From Bacillus aquiflavi (lineage in GTDB: Bacteria > Bacillota > Bacilli > Bacillales > Cytobacillaceae): a DNA stretch of 64,000 nucleotides. Location of the stretch: positions 1,364,001 to 1,428,000 of the forward strand of contig NZ_CP082780.1 of the NCBI RefSeq assembly GCF_019915265.1. Reading direction: 5' to 3'. A model generated the notes under the pieces. It did no database searches. It was not told where the DNA came from and saw only the letters and a list, made by a program, of their open reading frames with translations. Each line of letters opens with the position of its first letter. The stretch's first letter is position 1. Of the stretch, positions 21,026 through 30,094 are shown one piece after another. A program made the position numbers and the translations under genes.

Positions 21026-22519
21026 ATGGGCAAAAAAGTTGTTCAATTTAGTCTTCTATTTGTATTGTTTTTTTTGACATGGCTGCCGGACAGGACGAAT
21101 GCACAGGAACAAACCCATGAACAGTTGCGCGCTTTTTGGGTTGATGCGTTCCATGATGGGATAAAAACGCCAGAACAAGTTGATCAGTTGCTCAAAGACG
21201 TACATGATGCAAATGCAAATACAGTGATTGTTCAAGTGCGTCGAAGAGGTGATGCTTATTTTAATAAATCACTTGAACCGAGAACACAGGACCCACGGTT
21301 AAAACAAGGTTTTGATGCGCTTCAAGATCTGATTGACAAGGCACATGCGATGGAGCCTAAAATCGAAGTTCATGCATGGCTTGCGACTTTGCCAATTTGG
21401 AATTCCCTTTATCCTCCGATCGATGCAAACCATGTTTTTAATCAGCATGGACCATCTTCGGAAGGAGCAGATTTTTGGTTAATGACAAGGTATGATGGTG
21501 TTATTCGAGCTGGTGCCGACTATGTTCTCGATCCAGGGCATCCAGATGCTCTTGATTATACAGTTGAACAATATGTGAATGTTGTAAAGGAATATGATGT
21601 AGATGGGATTCATTTAGATCTTGCAAGATATATGGGAACGGATTGGGGGTATAATCCGACTAGTGTTGAACGTTTTCAAAAAGAATATAAAATGGCGGAT
21701 ATTCCTAAGCCAGCTGATCAAAATTGGGGAAGTTGGAGAAGAGATCAGGTGAATAATCTTGTTCGCAAGACTTATTTAAATGCAATTGCTGTCAAACCAG
21801 AAGTAAAAGTAACTGTTGCTACAATTGCTTGGGGAGCTGGACCGGAGACACAAGATGATTATGAAAAAACACGGACAATGACAGAAGTATTTCAAGATTG
21901 GCAGGGGGTGCTGAAAGAAGAAATAATTGACATGGCGATTCCGATGAATTATAACCGCGAGCATGTAGAGTTACAAAAGAAATGGTATGATCAATGGATT
22001 GCATGGGAAAAGAAAAATCAATTTAATAGACAAATTGCAGCTGGGCCTGCTGCATATTTAAATTCAATTAACAATACTCTCAATCAAACAAAACGGGCTC
22101 TTGAGGCGAATGAAGACGGTGAACAGCTCGCTGGGGTAAGTTTCTATAGTTACGCTGTTACAAATGTAGATAACGAGCCGATAGAAAATTTTATTAACGC
22201 ATTATCTACTGCTGTTTTTGAACAAAAAGTTCGAGTACCCGAGATGCCGTGGAAAACAAATCCGATAACAGGTTATTTAATGGGAGTTCTTGAAGATCAA
22301 AGCGGACAGCTTGTTGGTGATACGATGATAGAGTTAAAAGGTGAGGAAGGATTCGCTAAATTTATAAAAACAGATGGAAATGGATGGTTTGGCGTCAGTA
22401 AACTTACACCAGGAAACTATATTATAAAATATAAAACCGAGAGCACAAATGCCCCAACTGTTCATGTAAAAGTTGAAGCCGGTAAAGTGACGACAGCGGA
22501 GATTCAGGCTAATAAGTAG
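21026..22519 (+). CDS. Secreted glycosyl hydrolase-like family 10 protein
   Basis: The signal peptide is followed by a GHL10-type barrel: 'LRAFWVDAFHDGIKTPEQVD', 'NTVIVQVRRRGDAYF', 'VDGIHLDLARYMG', and 'IDMAIPMNYNRE'. The Asp residues in 'GIHLDLARY' are candidate catalytic groups. The last 80 residues ('GYLMGVLEDQSGQLVGDTMI' on) look like a carboxypeptidase-regulatory-like beta-sandwich. It lies 22 bases after nagZ with AGGAGGAG, so the three secreted products probably act together on cell-wall or polysaccharide debris. The substrate is unknown. Confidence 0.85.
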   Translation: MGKKVVQFSLLFVLFFLTWLPDRTNAQEQTHEQLRAFWVDAFHDGIKTPEQVDQLLKDVHDANANTVIVQVRRRGDAYFNKSLEPRTQDPRLKQGFDALQDLIDKAHAMEPKIEVHAWLATLPIWNSLYPPIDANHVFNQHGPSSEGADFWLMTRYDGVIRAGADYVLDPGHPDALDYTVEQYVNVVKEYDVDGIHLDLARYMGTDWGYNPTSVERFQKEYKMADIPKPADQNWGSWRRDQVNNLVRKTYLNAIAVKPEVKVTVATIAWGAGPETQDDYEKTRTMTEVFQDWQGVLKEEIIDMAIPMNYNREHVELQKKWYDQWIAWEKKNQFNRQIAAGPAAYLNSINNTLNQTKRALEANEDGEQLAGVSFYSYAVTNVDNEPIENFINALSTAVFEQKVRVPEMPWKTNPITGYLMGVLEDQSGQLVGDTMIELKGEEGFAKFIKTDGNGWFGVSKLTPGNYIIKYKTESTNAPTVHVKVEAGKVTTAEIQANK

Positions 22520-22607
22520 GATGTTAGAAGAAGCAAATGTTCAAATCTAGTAAAAAAATCAGCATTGACATGAATGAAGTAATTTAGAATATAAACAAGT
22601 ATGATCT

Positions 22608-22672
22608 TCAGACTGTTTGTGAAAACGCTTGTGCAGTCAAGGTACGAGCAATGAGGCGGTAGCGTTTATGAG
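22608..22672 (+). repeat. Interspersed repeat copy A
   Basis: GCAGTCAAGGTACG ... AGGCG ... TTTATGAGTCC also occurs, with changes, at about 56465-56517. A weaker relative with GCAATGAGGC lies at about 1430-1490. All lie between genes near terminators. The family is not one I can name. Confidence 0.4.
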
Positions 22673-22676
22673 TCCA

Positions 22677-22718
22677 AATCACCGCTGACCTTTCAGCTGC
22701 GGTGATTTTAATTTTTTT
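22677..22718 (+). terminator. Terminator of the secreted-hydrolase operon
   Basis: AATCACCGC pairs with GCGGTGATT, followed by TTAATTTTTTT. Confidence 0.8.
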
Positions 22719-22863
22719 AACTTCATATGGAGAGAACTTCATAAAAGCGCATTTTTTAAATGAGATTGAATTTTTTGTTATTTAATGTTATTGTTATTTT
22801 ATCCATATGAATCTAGTTTTTCTGCGATCCGAGAAAATATTTTAAAAAATAATACATAAAAGA

Positions 22864-23611
22864 GTGATGAAGATGGACAAGGTAAAATTATTTTGTATTC
22901 CCTATGCTGGAGGGAATGCAGCTGTATATTATAAATGGAAAAAGTATTTAACAGATGATATTGAACTATGCCCGATTGAACTACCGGGAAGAGGAAATAG
23001 AATAGAAGAATCTTTATGCGATCATATCATTTCAATTGTTGAGGATGTATATGAATCAGTCATTCCTTTTTTAAATGATAAATCAGAATATTCTATTTTT
23101 GGTCATAGTATGGGGAGTCTAATTGCTTATGAATTGTATTATAAGTTAATTGAAAATGGGTATAAAGAACCTGTTCATTTGTTTTTCTCTGGTGGAATAG
23201 CACCGCAAAGAAGGTTGCGTGAGTCAACTTCCTATCATCTTCCTTTAGAACAGTTTAAAGAAGAAGTTTTAAAATATGGTATGAAGACATCAAGTCTTAT
23301 GTTTGAGAATCAAGATTTGATCAATTTTTTCGTCCCGATTCTTAGAGCGGACTTTAAAATCGTAGAAACGTACGAATATATTTCCAAAAAGCAAAAAATC
23401 GGCTGCAACATGACGGCTTTGTTTGGAAAAAAAAAAAAAAAAAGATCAAACAATGACATTTGATGATATAAAAGGATGGGGGATCCACGCGAACAAAACA
23501 TTTCAATTGCATGAACTTGATGGCGGACATTTTTTTATTAACGAATGTACGCATGAAGTTAGCGAGATTATTAATCGTACGATTAGGAATAAAATGAGTT
23601 ATAATGTATAA
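22864..23611 (+). pseudogene. Type II thioesterase, broken at an A17 run
   Basis: The first 190 residues match the alpha/beta-hydrolase thioesterases that edit peptide synthetases and polyketide synthases (SrfAD/GrsT type): 'FCIPYAGGNAAVYYKWK' and the Ser nucleophile in 'IFGHSMGSLIAYEL'. The catalytic His lies in 'LDGGHFFI', which is in another frame after 17 consecutive A (23427-23443). Two Lys codons (A6) there would give a normal protein, so about eleven extra A have been added. No synthetase gene lies in the window, so it is an orphan. The frame ends 10 bases before the IS66 target site. Confidence 0.75.
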
Positions 23612-23620
23612 ATTTTAGCT

Positions 23621-23628
23621 GATAAAAC
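23621..23628. repeat. Left target-site duplication of IS66
   Basis: GATAAAAC lies directly before the left IS end and is repeated exactly after the right end at 26021-26028. Eight bases is the size known for IS66-family insertion. Confidence 0.92.
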
Positions 23629-23662
23629 GTAAGCCCGAATTCAAACAACGCATATAAAATAG

Positions 23663-23710
23663 AAGCACCTCCTGGTACGATAAGCGTATCTATTAAAAAA
23701 GGAGGTGCTT
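23663..23710 (+). promoter_or_regulatory. Hairpin hiding the tnpA ribosome binding site
   Basis: AAGCACCTCCT (23663-23673) pairs with AGGAGGTGCTT (23700-23710), the latter holding the tnpA Shine-Dalgarno sequence. Transcripts entering from outside the IS would include both arms and hide the site. Similar inside-end hairpins protect IS10 and IS50 from read-through expression. Confidence 0.6.
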
Positions 23711-23715
23711 TTCAA

Positions 23716-23915
23716 ATGCCACAACAAAAATTGACTATTGTCCCCGTTACATTACATACCGAAAACAATAATTCTACTAGTTCAGTTCCAGCTGAGCTGA
23801 GCTTTCCTCAAAACCTGCTTGCATGATTAAAACAGCAGCTGCGGAAATTGCCTTCTTCAACGGCGTAGAGGAGCACGTCATCCAAGCAATCATGAGGGAG
23901 TTGAAACATTGGTGA
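23716..23915 (+). pseudogene. tnpA: IS66 TnpA (OrfA), degenerate
   Basis: A start after GGAGGTG opens 'MPQQKLTIVPVTL' and stops at 23826. The family's C-terminal part ('TAAAEIAFFNGVEEHVIQAI') continues in another frame to 23915, overlapping the tnpB start. TnpA is a small accessory protein of IS66; here it is either frameshifted or internally deleted. Confidence 0.65.
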
Positions 23916-24265
23916 AACATGATTATACGGATGAAAAAAATATCTATATTATCTGTGGGAAAACGGATATGCGGAAGGGGATTGACGGATTGGCTACTCT
24001 AATTCAAGATTCTTTTGAATTAGACCCCTATGGCGACTCTATATTCTTATTTGCCGGATGGAAGAAAGATAGATATAAATGTCTGTATTTCGATGGGGAT
24101 GGCTTCGCCATGCTCTATAAACGACTGGACAATGGTAAGCTACAATGGCCTAAAGATGAACAAGCAGTTCGTAATCTATCTCAGAAGGAGCTCAGGTGGT
24201 TGCTTGAGGGGTTATCCATTCAGCAGCCAAAGGCCATTCAACCATCGCCAAAAGGCGCGTTCTGA
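23909..24265 (+). CDS. tnpB: IS66 TnpB (OrfB)
   Basis: The product carries the TnpB signature 'CGKTDMRKGIDGLATLIQ', then 'LFAGWKKDRYKCLYFDGDGF' and 'LSQKELRWLLEGL', near the usual length of 115-120 residues. TnpB is required for IS66 transposition, but its biochemical role is unclear. The likely start GTG 23912 overlaps the tnpA stop (GTGA). Confidence 0.92.
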   Translation: MVKHDYTDEKNIYIICGKTDMRKGIDGLATLIQDSFELDPYGDSIFLFAGWKKDRYKCLYFDGDGFAMLYKRLDNGKLQWPKDEQAVRNLSQKELRWLLEGLSIQQPKAIQPSPKGAF

Positions 24266-24338
24266 ACTTTTTCTACCTATTTTTCCTTTATTTCAAGGTT
24301 TAAAATGATTATAATAGGAGTACGAAAATGGACGAAAA

Positions 24339-25912
24339 GTGGTGAACATTGTGGGAAAAGACTCTTCTTCAAAGGACAAATTAATTCAATTACTTGAAGA
24401 ACAATTGGCTCATTCGAACCAGCAAAATAAAGAATTAATGAAGAAGATTGATTCTCTATCACAGCAAGTTCGCCAGCTAACAAAAGCTTTATATGGTTCT
24501 AAAACGGAGAAATCTAAATACAATGCGCCAGACGGGCAAGCCTCTTTATTTGATGATGACTCGTCTTTTAGCGATTCTGAGCACACAGAAGAACAAAGCC
24601 AACAGACGATTTCTTATACTGTTGTACGAAAAGTTCAAAAAAAAAAAAAAGAAACGATTCATTACATGATGACATTGAAGTAGATGACATTCATCATCAT
24701 CCAGAAAATACAATCTGTGAGTGTTGCCAAGGGCAAATGATTGAGATCGGCAGCACAATCGTACGTGAAGAGGCAGAATTCATTCCAGCAAGGATGAAGA
24801 AAATTCAACACATTGAACATGCTTATGGGTGTACAAAATGTAAGGGGGATTCATCCCAACCAGCGCAAATAAAACGTGGGAAAGCACCACAACCAGTTAT
24901 TCAACGCAGTATTACTAGTCCCAGTGTACTTGCCAAAGTTATCTATGATAAATTTGTGCAGTACTTACCCCTTCACCGTCAGGTGAAGGAATGGGTTCGT
25001 TATGGACTGGATACGAATGACAAAAACCTTTCCAATTGGGTCATTCGTGTAGCAGGTGATTGGCTACTTCCTATCTATGAACGAATGAAAACGATCATGA
25101 TGGCAAAATCCGTTTTACATATTGATGAAACGTATGCAAAAATTATTAATCGTTCTGACGGTAAACCGGGTCAAGCCAATGCCTATAACTGGGTCTACCG
25201 AAGTATACCTTGCCAGGGGCCAACGATAGTTCTATTTCAAAGTTCATTATCACGTGCACGTTCAGTTCTTGAAAGTTTTATTGAAGATTATTCAGGAACG
25301 ATTATCTGTGATGGTTATTCTGCATATGACAAAATTGAAGGAATCAGCTTTGCGAATTGTTGGGCTCATGTTCGGCGTTATTGGCTAAAAGCAGACAGCA
25401 AAAATGGCCGAATTGGTGTGAAGTATTGCGATGATTTGTATCGGCTCGAGAGGAAGTTTAAACATTTGTCCCCGAGTAAACGTAGAAAAAAACGCAAAAA
25501 GTTTTCAAAGCCAATAGTGGAGGAATTCCTTAACTGGGTTGAAACATCGCCATTCTTCGGAAAAAATGCCCTTGCGAAGGCGGCAGAATATACACTTAAT
25601 AGAGCTGATGGATTAAAGGCATTCTTATATGATGGCCGGATTGAAATTGATAATAATCCCGCGGAAAATGCCATCCGACCCAATGTCATTGGAAGAAAAA
25701 ATTGGCTATTTTCGGTCAGCGAAGCTGGGGCAAAAGCCAACGCCATTTGTTTGAGTATCGCAGAAACAGCCAAAAGTAACGGCATCGATTTCTACGAATA
25801 TATAAAAAAGCTTTTGACCGATCTACCAAATTGTAGTATCCATCAAAACCCTGAAATTTTAGATCAATATATGCCATGGTCGAAAATGATCAAGGCAGAA
25901 TGTAGTAAATAA
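24339..25912 (+). pseudogene. tnpC: IS66 transposase TnpC, frameshifted at an A13 run
   Basis: The N-terminal part (24339-24683) holds the leucine-zipper-like region of IS66 transposases ('LLEEQLAHSNQQNKELMKKI', 'LTKALYGSKTEKS'). The zinc-finger motif ('CECCQGQM') and the DDE catalytic domain ('VLHIDETYAKI', 'GTIICDGYSAYDKI', 'IDNNPAENAIRPNVIGRKNW') are in another frame that starts after 13 A at 24638-24650. A one-base change in that run restores one protein. It could be a real mutation, programmed slippage or a sequencing error. Confidence 0.85.
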
Positions 25913-25977
25913 ATGTAGTAAATAAATGAAATTAGCCGTATTTTGACCAAAAAGATCATGAAATACGGTTAATTGTC

Positions 25978-26005
25978 ATGCGCACCAGAAGGTGCGCATA
26001 TTTTT
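25978..26005 (+). terminator. Hairpin at the right end of IS66
   Basis: ATGCGCACC-AGAA-GGTGCGCAT is a perfect 9-bp stem followed by ATTTTTAT. It ends the transposase transcript just inside the IS boundary. Confidence 0.75.
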
Positions 26006-26020
26006 ATAGTTCGGGCTTAC

Positions 26021-26028
26021 GATAAAAC
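26021..26028. repeat. Right target-site duplication of IS66
   Basis: GATAAAAC, identical to 23621-23628. Confidence 0.92.
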
Positions 26029-26070
26029 AAAATATGAGCGGTAAATTTAATAACATTTTTATATGAATGA

Positions 26071-26117
26071 GGAAGGTGTCTCATAGCTATTTCGCTTGAG
26101 GACACCTTCCTTTTATT
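26071..26117 (+). terminator. Terminator orphaned by the IS66 insertion
   Basis: GGAAGGTGTC and GACACCTTCC pair and are followed by TTTTATTTAT. It was probably the end of the thioesterase transcript before IS66 inserted; it also lies just beyond the convergent M42 peptidase gene. Confidence 0.75.
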
Positions 26118-26147
26118 TATAGTATGAATGACTAATAGCGTTGTTTC

Positions 26148-27200
26148 TTAACAGTCGATCATCTTCGACTGCAAATAATGGTAAATTAGCTTCGTTGTTT
26201 TTTCAATTGATGATCGATGAGTTCTTTCAAACGCATGAGAAGAATCGATTCCTGGGCCGATTAGTCCATGAACGATGTCATGCCCTAAACGAATGGCTGC
26301 TGAAGCATCTGACCCGTAGTAAGGATATATATCTAGTTTATATGGAATTTTATTTTTTTCTGCTAAATGGACCAGATGTTTTCTTAACTCATAATGATAT
26401 GGACCGCTTGCGTCTTTTACACAAATTGAAACGGTATATTCATCTGTTGCTTGTCCATCACCAATCGCTCCCATGTCAACTGCTAAATATTCAACTGTTT
26501 CTGGAGTAATATTTGAATTACCTCCGTAGCCGATTTCTTCATTATTTGAAATGAGGAAATATGTTGTGTATGGGAGAAGAATGTCCTCGGCTTTTATTTG
26601 TTTAATAAGCTGGAGAAGAATGGCGACACTTGCTTTATCATCTAAATGACGAGATTTAATAAAGCCATTGTGTGTCAATTCCACTCTTGGATCAAAACAA
26701 ACAAAATCTCCAACTTCAATGCCAAGTGCACGAACATCGTCTGCGTTATGTACTACTTCATCAATGCGCACTTCCATATTATCTTGATTGCGCTCTGCTT
26801 TCCCAGCGTTTTTATACACGTGAACTGACGTCTGGTGCATTAAAATCGTTCCAGAATATATTTTCCCCGAAGACGTTTCGTTTTGGCAATATTCACCCTC
26901 GATGGAGTTATATTTAAAGCCGCCAATTAAATCTAGTTTTAATCTACCGCTCGGTTTAATTTCTTTTACAATCGCTCCGAGTGTATCAACGTGTGCGGTT
27001 AACATTCGATGGTTATTTGTGTCCTTTCCAGGGATAACTGCAATTAGTCCGCCTTTTCTGTTTCGCTTCGTTTCTACATTTGCTTCTTGTAAAAACTTTT
27101 CAACAAACGAAATGATTTCATTCGTATTTCCTGAAGGGCTTGGAATTGAGACTAATTGTTTAATTAATTCCATTGTTTTATCTGTATGTGGATATGACAA
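26148..27200 (-). CDS. M42-family metallo-aminopeptidase
   Basis: Zinc-dependent peptidase of the FrvX/YsdC group. Metal ligands and catalytic residues are visible in order: 'TAHVDTLGAIV' (His), 'SRHLDDKASVAIL' (bridging Asp), 'SNNEEIGYGGNSN' (Glu-Glu), 'AVDMGAIGDGQ' (Asp) and 'SSHAFERTH' (His). These cytosolic oligomers trim oligopeptides. I prefer TTG 27200: AAAGGAG ends eight bases before it, whereas an ATG six codons upstream contains that very site. Length fits the family (about 350 residues). Confidence 0.9.
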   Translation of the reverse strand: MSYPHTDKTMELIKQLVSIPSPSGNTNEIISFVEKFLQEANVETKRNRKGGLIAVIPGKDTNNHRMLTAHVDTLGAIVKEIKPSGRLKLDLIGGFKYNSIEGEYCQNETSSGKIYSGTILMHQTSVHVYKNAGKAERNQDNMEVRIDEVVHNADDVRALGIEVGDFVCFDPRVELTHNGFIKSRHLDDKASVAILLQLIKQIKAEDILLPYTTYFLISNNEEIGYGGNSNITPETVEYLAVDMGAIGDGQATDEYTVSICVKDASGPYHYELRKHLVHLAEKNKIPYKLDIYPYYGSDASAAIRLGHDIVHGLIGPGIDSSHAFERTHRSSIEKTTKLIYHYLQSKMIDC

Positions 27201-27478
27201 TTGACTATCTCCTTTCATTTAACAACGGTTAATTACTCTCTACTATTATACAGTTTTTTGCATAAAAAACGTAAATTTAAATTTAATCTATAAAAATGAC
27301 TTAAGGATCATCAGATTTTGGTTAGAAAATTAGTTGTTGTACAAATCATAAATTGGATCATCGTGTAAAAATCTTATTAGAAAATTAAGCTTAGTGAATG
27401 TAAAGGTATCTTTACACCCGCTTATTTTATTATTATTATATATGTAAAGATATCTTAACTATCATTTGGAGGGTAGAA

Positions 27479-27688
27479 ATGAGGGTGATTAATCATATTC
27501 GGGAAATCCGCCAAAAAAAGGGGATCACTCAAATAAAAATGGCCGAGGATCTACAAGTTACGCGTCAAACTATAAATGCAATTGAAAAACACAAGTATAA
27601 CCCTAGTTTGGAATTAGCTTTAAAAATAATAGCTTACTTTGAAATGCCAATAGATGAAATCTTTATTTTAGAGGAGGAAGACGAATGA
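27479..27688 (+). CDS. XRE-family helix-turn-helix regulator (YozG-like)
   Basis: The 69-residue protein is almost all HTH: 'REIRQKKGITQIKMAEDLQV', 'TRQTINAIEKHKYNPSL', then 'ALKIIAYFEMPIDEIF'. It resembles short Bacillus regulators such as YozG that accompany small membrane proteins. Its stop overlaps the start of the next gene, so the pair is coupled. TTTGGAGGG precedes the ATG. Confidence 0.88.
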   Translation: MRVINHIREIRQKKGITQIKMAEDLQVTRQTINAIEKHKYNPSLELALKIIAYFEMPIDEIFILEEEDE

Positions 27689-28107
27689 GTATACAAGAAA
27701 GAAAAAGTTACGGGACGATTTTAGCGAAGTGGAGCCAATTTTTTATTATTATTTGTACTTTTATAGGTGTTATTTTGGGTTCATTTCTTGTCTATTTCTT
27801 TCAAGGAGAATTTCCGTATGAAGTGCTTGCAGGTGGTTTAGTAGTAACTATAATTTTAACAATAATTGAAGTGATGAAGCAGATACGGAAAAAAGATAAC
27901 CTTCCTGAAGCAGATGAACGAATCATTCACAATGTCTTCCGTTTTTTTGCATACGCTTCACATCTTTCCTTAGCTATTTTATTTATAGCATTGGCAGTTT
28001 TCACACTTTTAGGAAAGGAATCGATTTCAATTTTTTATCTATGGATCTTTTTCTTTTCGTATCTTTTGATTGTAGCAATAGGTGCTTTTTTTATTAAAAG
28101 AAGGTAA
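27685..28107 (+). CDS. Four-helix membrane protein coupled to the XRE regulator
   Basis: The 140-residue protein has four predicted helices, two pairs separated by a charged loop ('RKKDNLPEADERI'). The 'DER' loop is typical of DUF2178-like partners of small XRE regulators. The function is unknown. The gene overlaps the regulator's stop by four bases. Confidence 0.75.
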   Translation: MSIQERKSYGTILAKWSQFFIIICTFIGVILGSFLVYFFQGEFPYEVLAGGLVVTIILTIIEVMKQIRKKDNLPEADERIIHNVFRFFAYASHLSLAILFIALAVFTLLGKESISIFYLWIFFFSYLLIVAIGAFFIKRR

Positions 28108-28257
28108 TAGGATTTAGAAAAAACAAGTTTCAATAAAGAATAGATTTAGAAAAATTCAATCTTTTAATTGATTTCTTTGACCCGATTGATCACGCTAATC
28201 AGTCAAAGCGAAAGTGAATCGAACAGTCGTTCATAAGTTTGTTTGTTAACAGTTAAA

Positions 28258-28289
28258 GAGGATGTTCGGTTATTATTCCGAACATCCTC
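28258..28289. terminator. Bidirectional terminator
   Basis: The perfect 12-bp stem GAGGATGTTCGG/CCGAACATCCTC lies between the membrane protein gene and the convergent ggt gene. Confidence 0.75.
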
Positions 28290-28324
28290 GCGATACATTT
28301 AGTTGCTTATACCTCATTTTATAA

Positions 28325-30094
28325 TTATTTCTGTTTTCCTTTTAAAGTAATGCCGATTGCTGCACCGTTTCGACTTGAATCGGCGACCCCTTTAAACATT
28401 CCTTTTTGATGATCGATTAAAATACTTTGTACGTTTCCGATCGTTGTTGGACTTTGGCCAAAACGGTGTCCCATCTCATTTAATTGCTCTATTATATGAG
28501 GAGGGATCTCTTCTTCATATCGATAAGAGCTTAAATTGTTCGTATAAATTCTGGGCTCCTCAACGGCTGCTTTCAGCTCCATATCATACTCAAACGTATT
28601 CAGGATCGTTTGTAAAACAGAAGAAATGATTGTTGCACCGCCTGGAGAGCCGACTGTTAACACAGGCTTTTCATCTGCAAAAATAATGGTCGGTGTCATA
28701 CTGCTTAACGGGCGTTTGTTTGGCTGCACCTCGTTAGCACCGCCAGGGACGGCATCAAAATCTGTCAACTCGTTATTTAAAATAATTCCGTATTCTGGAA
28801 CTAAAATGCCGGTACCGAATAGCTGTTCAATTGTCGTTGTAAATGAAACGACATTTCCCCATCTGTCTGCAACGGTAAAATGGGTTGTTTCCCCATCTTG
28901 ACGATCGTCGATCATGTTTGTTACTTCATTATGTGCAGTTGTTTGTTCGTATTTCCAAGGATCACCAGCTGTTACATCGTGATTGACACGATCTAAACTG
29001 ATTAGTTGCTGACGTTCTTTAATATAGTCATCGTGGAGTAGTCCTTTTAACGGTACATTTACAAATTCAGGGTCACCCGCGTAAGCTGCACGATCAGCAT
29101 AAGCAAGATGCATTATTTCAGCTAATAAGTGATATTTTTCTACAGATTGAATATCATATTGAGATAAGTTAAAGTCATCAAGAATTTTCAACATTTGCAG
29201 AAGGAAAACACCGCCAGAGCTTGGTGGAGGCATACTAGCAATCTTATATCCTTTATACTCCCCCCAAATAGGTTCATCGATTGTAGTGTTGTAGTTACGT
29301 AAATCTTCTTTTGTCATTGATCCGCCAAAGTTTTGAACTGTTTCAGCGATTGCAGTTGCAATCTCCCCATGATAAAAAGCATCTGTTCCTTTAGAACGAA
29401 TTAGTTTAAATGTTTTTGCTAAATCCTTTTGAACGAGAATATCTCCTTCTTCTAAAGGTTTGCCATTAGGTAAAAAAACATCCTTTGCAGCAGTTTGCGA
29501 TAATTTATCACGATGATCTTTAATTGCATTTGCTAGAACTGAATCAATCGGAAATCCTTTATCAGCTAACTTGATTGCAGGGGTAATAAGCTTTTCTAAA
29601 GGGCGAGTACCCCATATATGAAGAGCTTCTTCCAGTCCTTTTAATGTACCGGGAACCCCAACTGCTGATCCGCCAGTCGAACGAATTGAAAAGGGGATTG
29701 GTTTTCCGTTTTTGTCTAAAAACATATCTGGGGTTGCACCTGCTGGAGCACGCTCACGACTGTTAATAATTGTCGTCTTTTTTGTTTCATTATCATATAC
29801 CATCATAAACCCGCCGCCGCCAATACCTGACATCATCGGTTCGACTACGTTCAAGGCAAACTGGATAGCTACTGCTGCATCAACAGCATTTCCCCCTTTC
29901 CTTAACACATCTGCTCCGATTTCAGAAGCGAGCGGATGGGCAGTTGCTACCATTCCATCTTTGCCAACGTCTACTTGGCTGTATTTATCATAGTAAACTG
30001 GTTGTTTTTTTGCCTCTCCTTTTAAAGGGATCGTTCCCATTAATAATAAGAAACAAACAAAAGTAATGAAGCCAGCTTTCCGCCAATTTCTCAT
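28325..30094 (-). CDS. ggt: Gamma-glutamyltransferase, secreted
   Basis: Enzyme that cleaves or transfers the gamma-glutamyl group of glutathione and poly-gamma-glutamate. A signal peptide (about residues 1-28) precedes the proenzyme. The large-subunit motifs 'MSGIGGGGFMMVYD' and 'NSRERAP' are present. The self-processing and catalytic Thr lies in 'ETTHFTVADRWGNVVS', which becomes the N-terminus of the small subunit, and 'GSPGGATIISSVLQ' lines the active site. I chose ATG 30094 (MRNWRK) because AGGAGGAG lies just upstream. Single-gene unit. Confidence 0.95.
   Translation of the reverse strand: MRNWRKAGFITFVCFLLLMGTIPLKGEAKKQPVYYDKYSQVDVGKDGMVATAHPLASEIGADVLRKGGNAVDAAVAIQFALNVVEPMMSGIGGGGFMMVYDNETKKTTIINSRERAPAGATPDMFLDKNGKPIPFSIRSTGGSAVGVPGTLKGLEEALHIWGTRPLEKLITPAIKLADKGFPIDSVLANAIKDHRDKLSQTAAKDVFLPNGKPLEEGDILVQKDLAKTFKLIRSKGTDAFYHGEIATAIAETVQNFGGSMTKEDLRNYNTTIDEPIWGEYKGYKIASMPPPSSGGVFLLQMLKILDDFNLSQYDIQSVEKYHLLAEIMHLAYADRAAYAGDPEFVNVPLKGLLHDDYIKERQQLISLDRVNHDVTAGDPWKYEQTTAHNEVTNMIDDRQDGETTHFTVADRWGNVVSFTTTIEQLFGTGILVPEYGIILNNELTDFDAVPGGANEVQPNKRPLSSMTPTIIFADEKPVLTVGSPGGATIISSVLQTILNTFEYDMELKAAVEEPRIYTNNLSSYRYEEEIPPHIIEQLNEMGHRFGQSPTTIGNVQSILIDHQKGMFKGVADSSRNGAAIGITLKGKQK

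Larger units (their letters stand above)
23629..26020 (+). mobile_element. IS66-family insertion sequence, complete, 2392 bp
   Basis: The ends are inverted repeats: GTAAGCCCGAATTC at the left and, read inward from the right, GTAAGCCCGAACTA. Inside lie the IS66 gene set tnpA (damaged), tnpB and tnpC (frameshifted). Exact 8-bp target copies flank it, so insertion is recent or at least undisturbed. It separates the thioesterase remnant from its terminator at 26071. Confidence 0.93.

Noticed and set aside
24638-24650. Programmed frameshifting in IS66 tnpC
   Set aside because: IS66 transposases are normally one continuous frame, and similar homopolymer breaks occur in unrelated genes here, so mutation or sequence error is simpler.
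26141-27204. Plus-strand frames opposite the M42 peptidase
   Set aside because: They lie entirely within the antisense of a gene with clear catalytic motifs and lack start signals.
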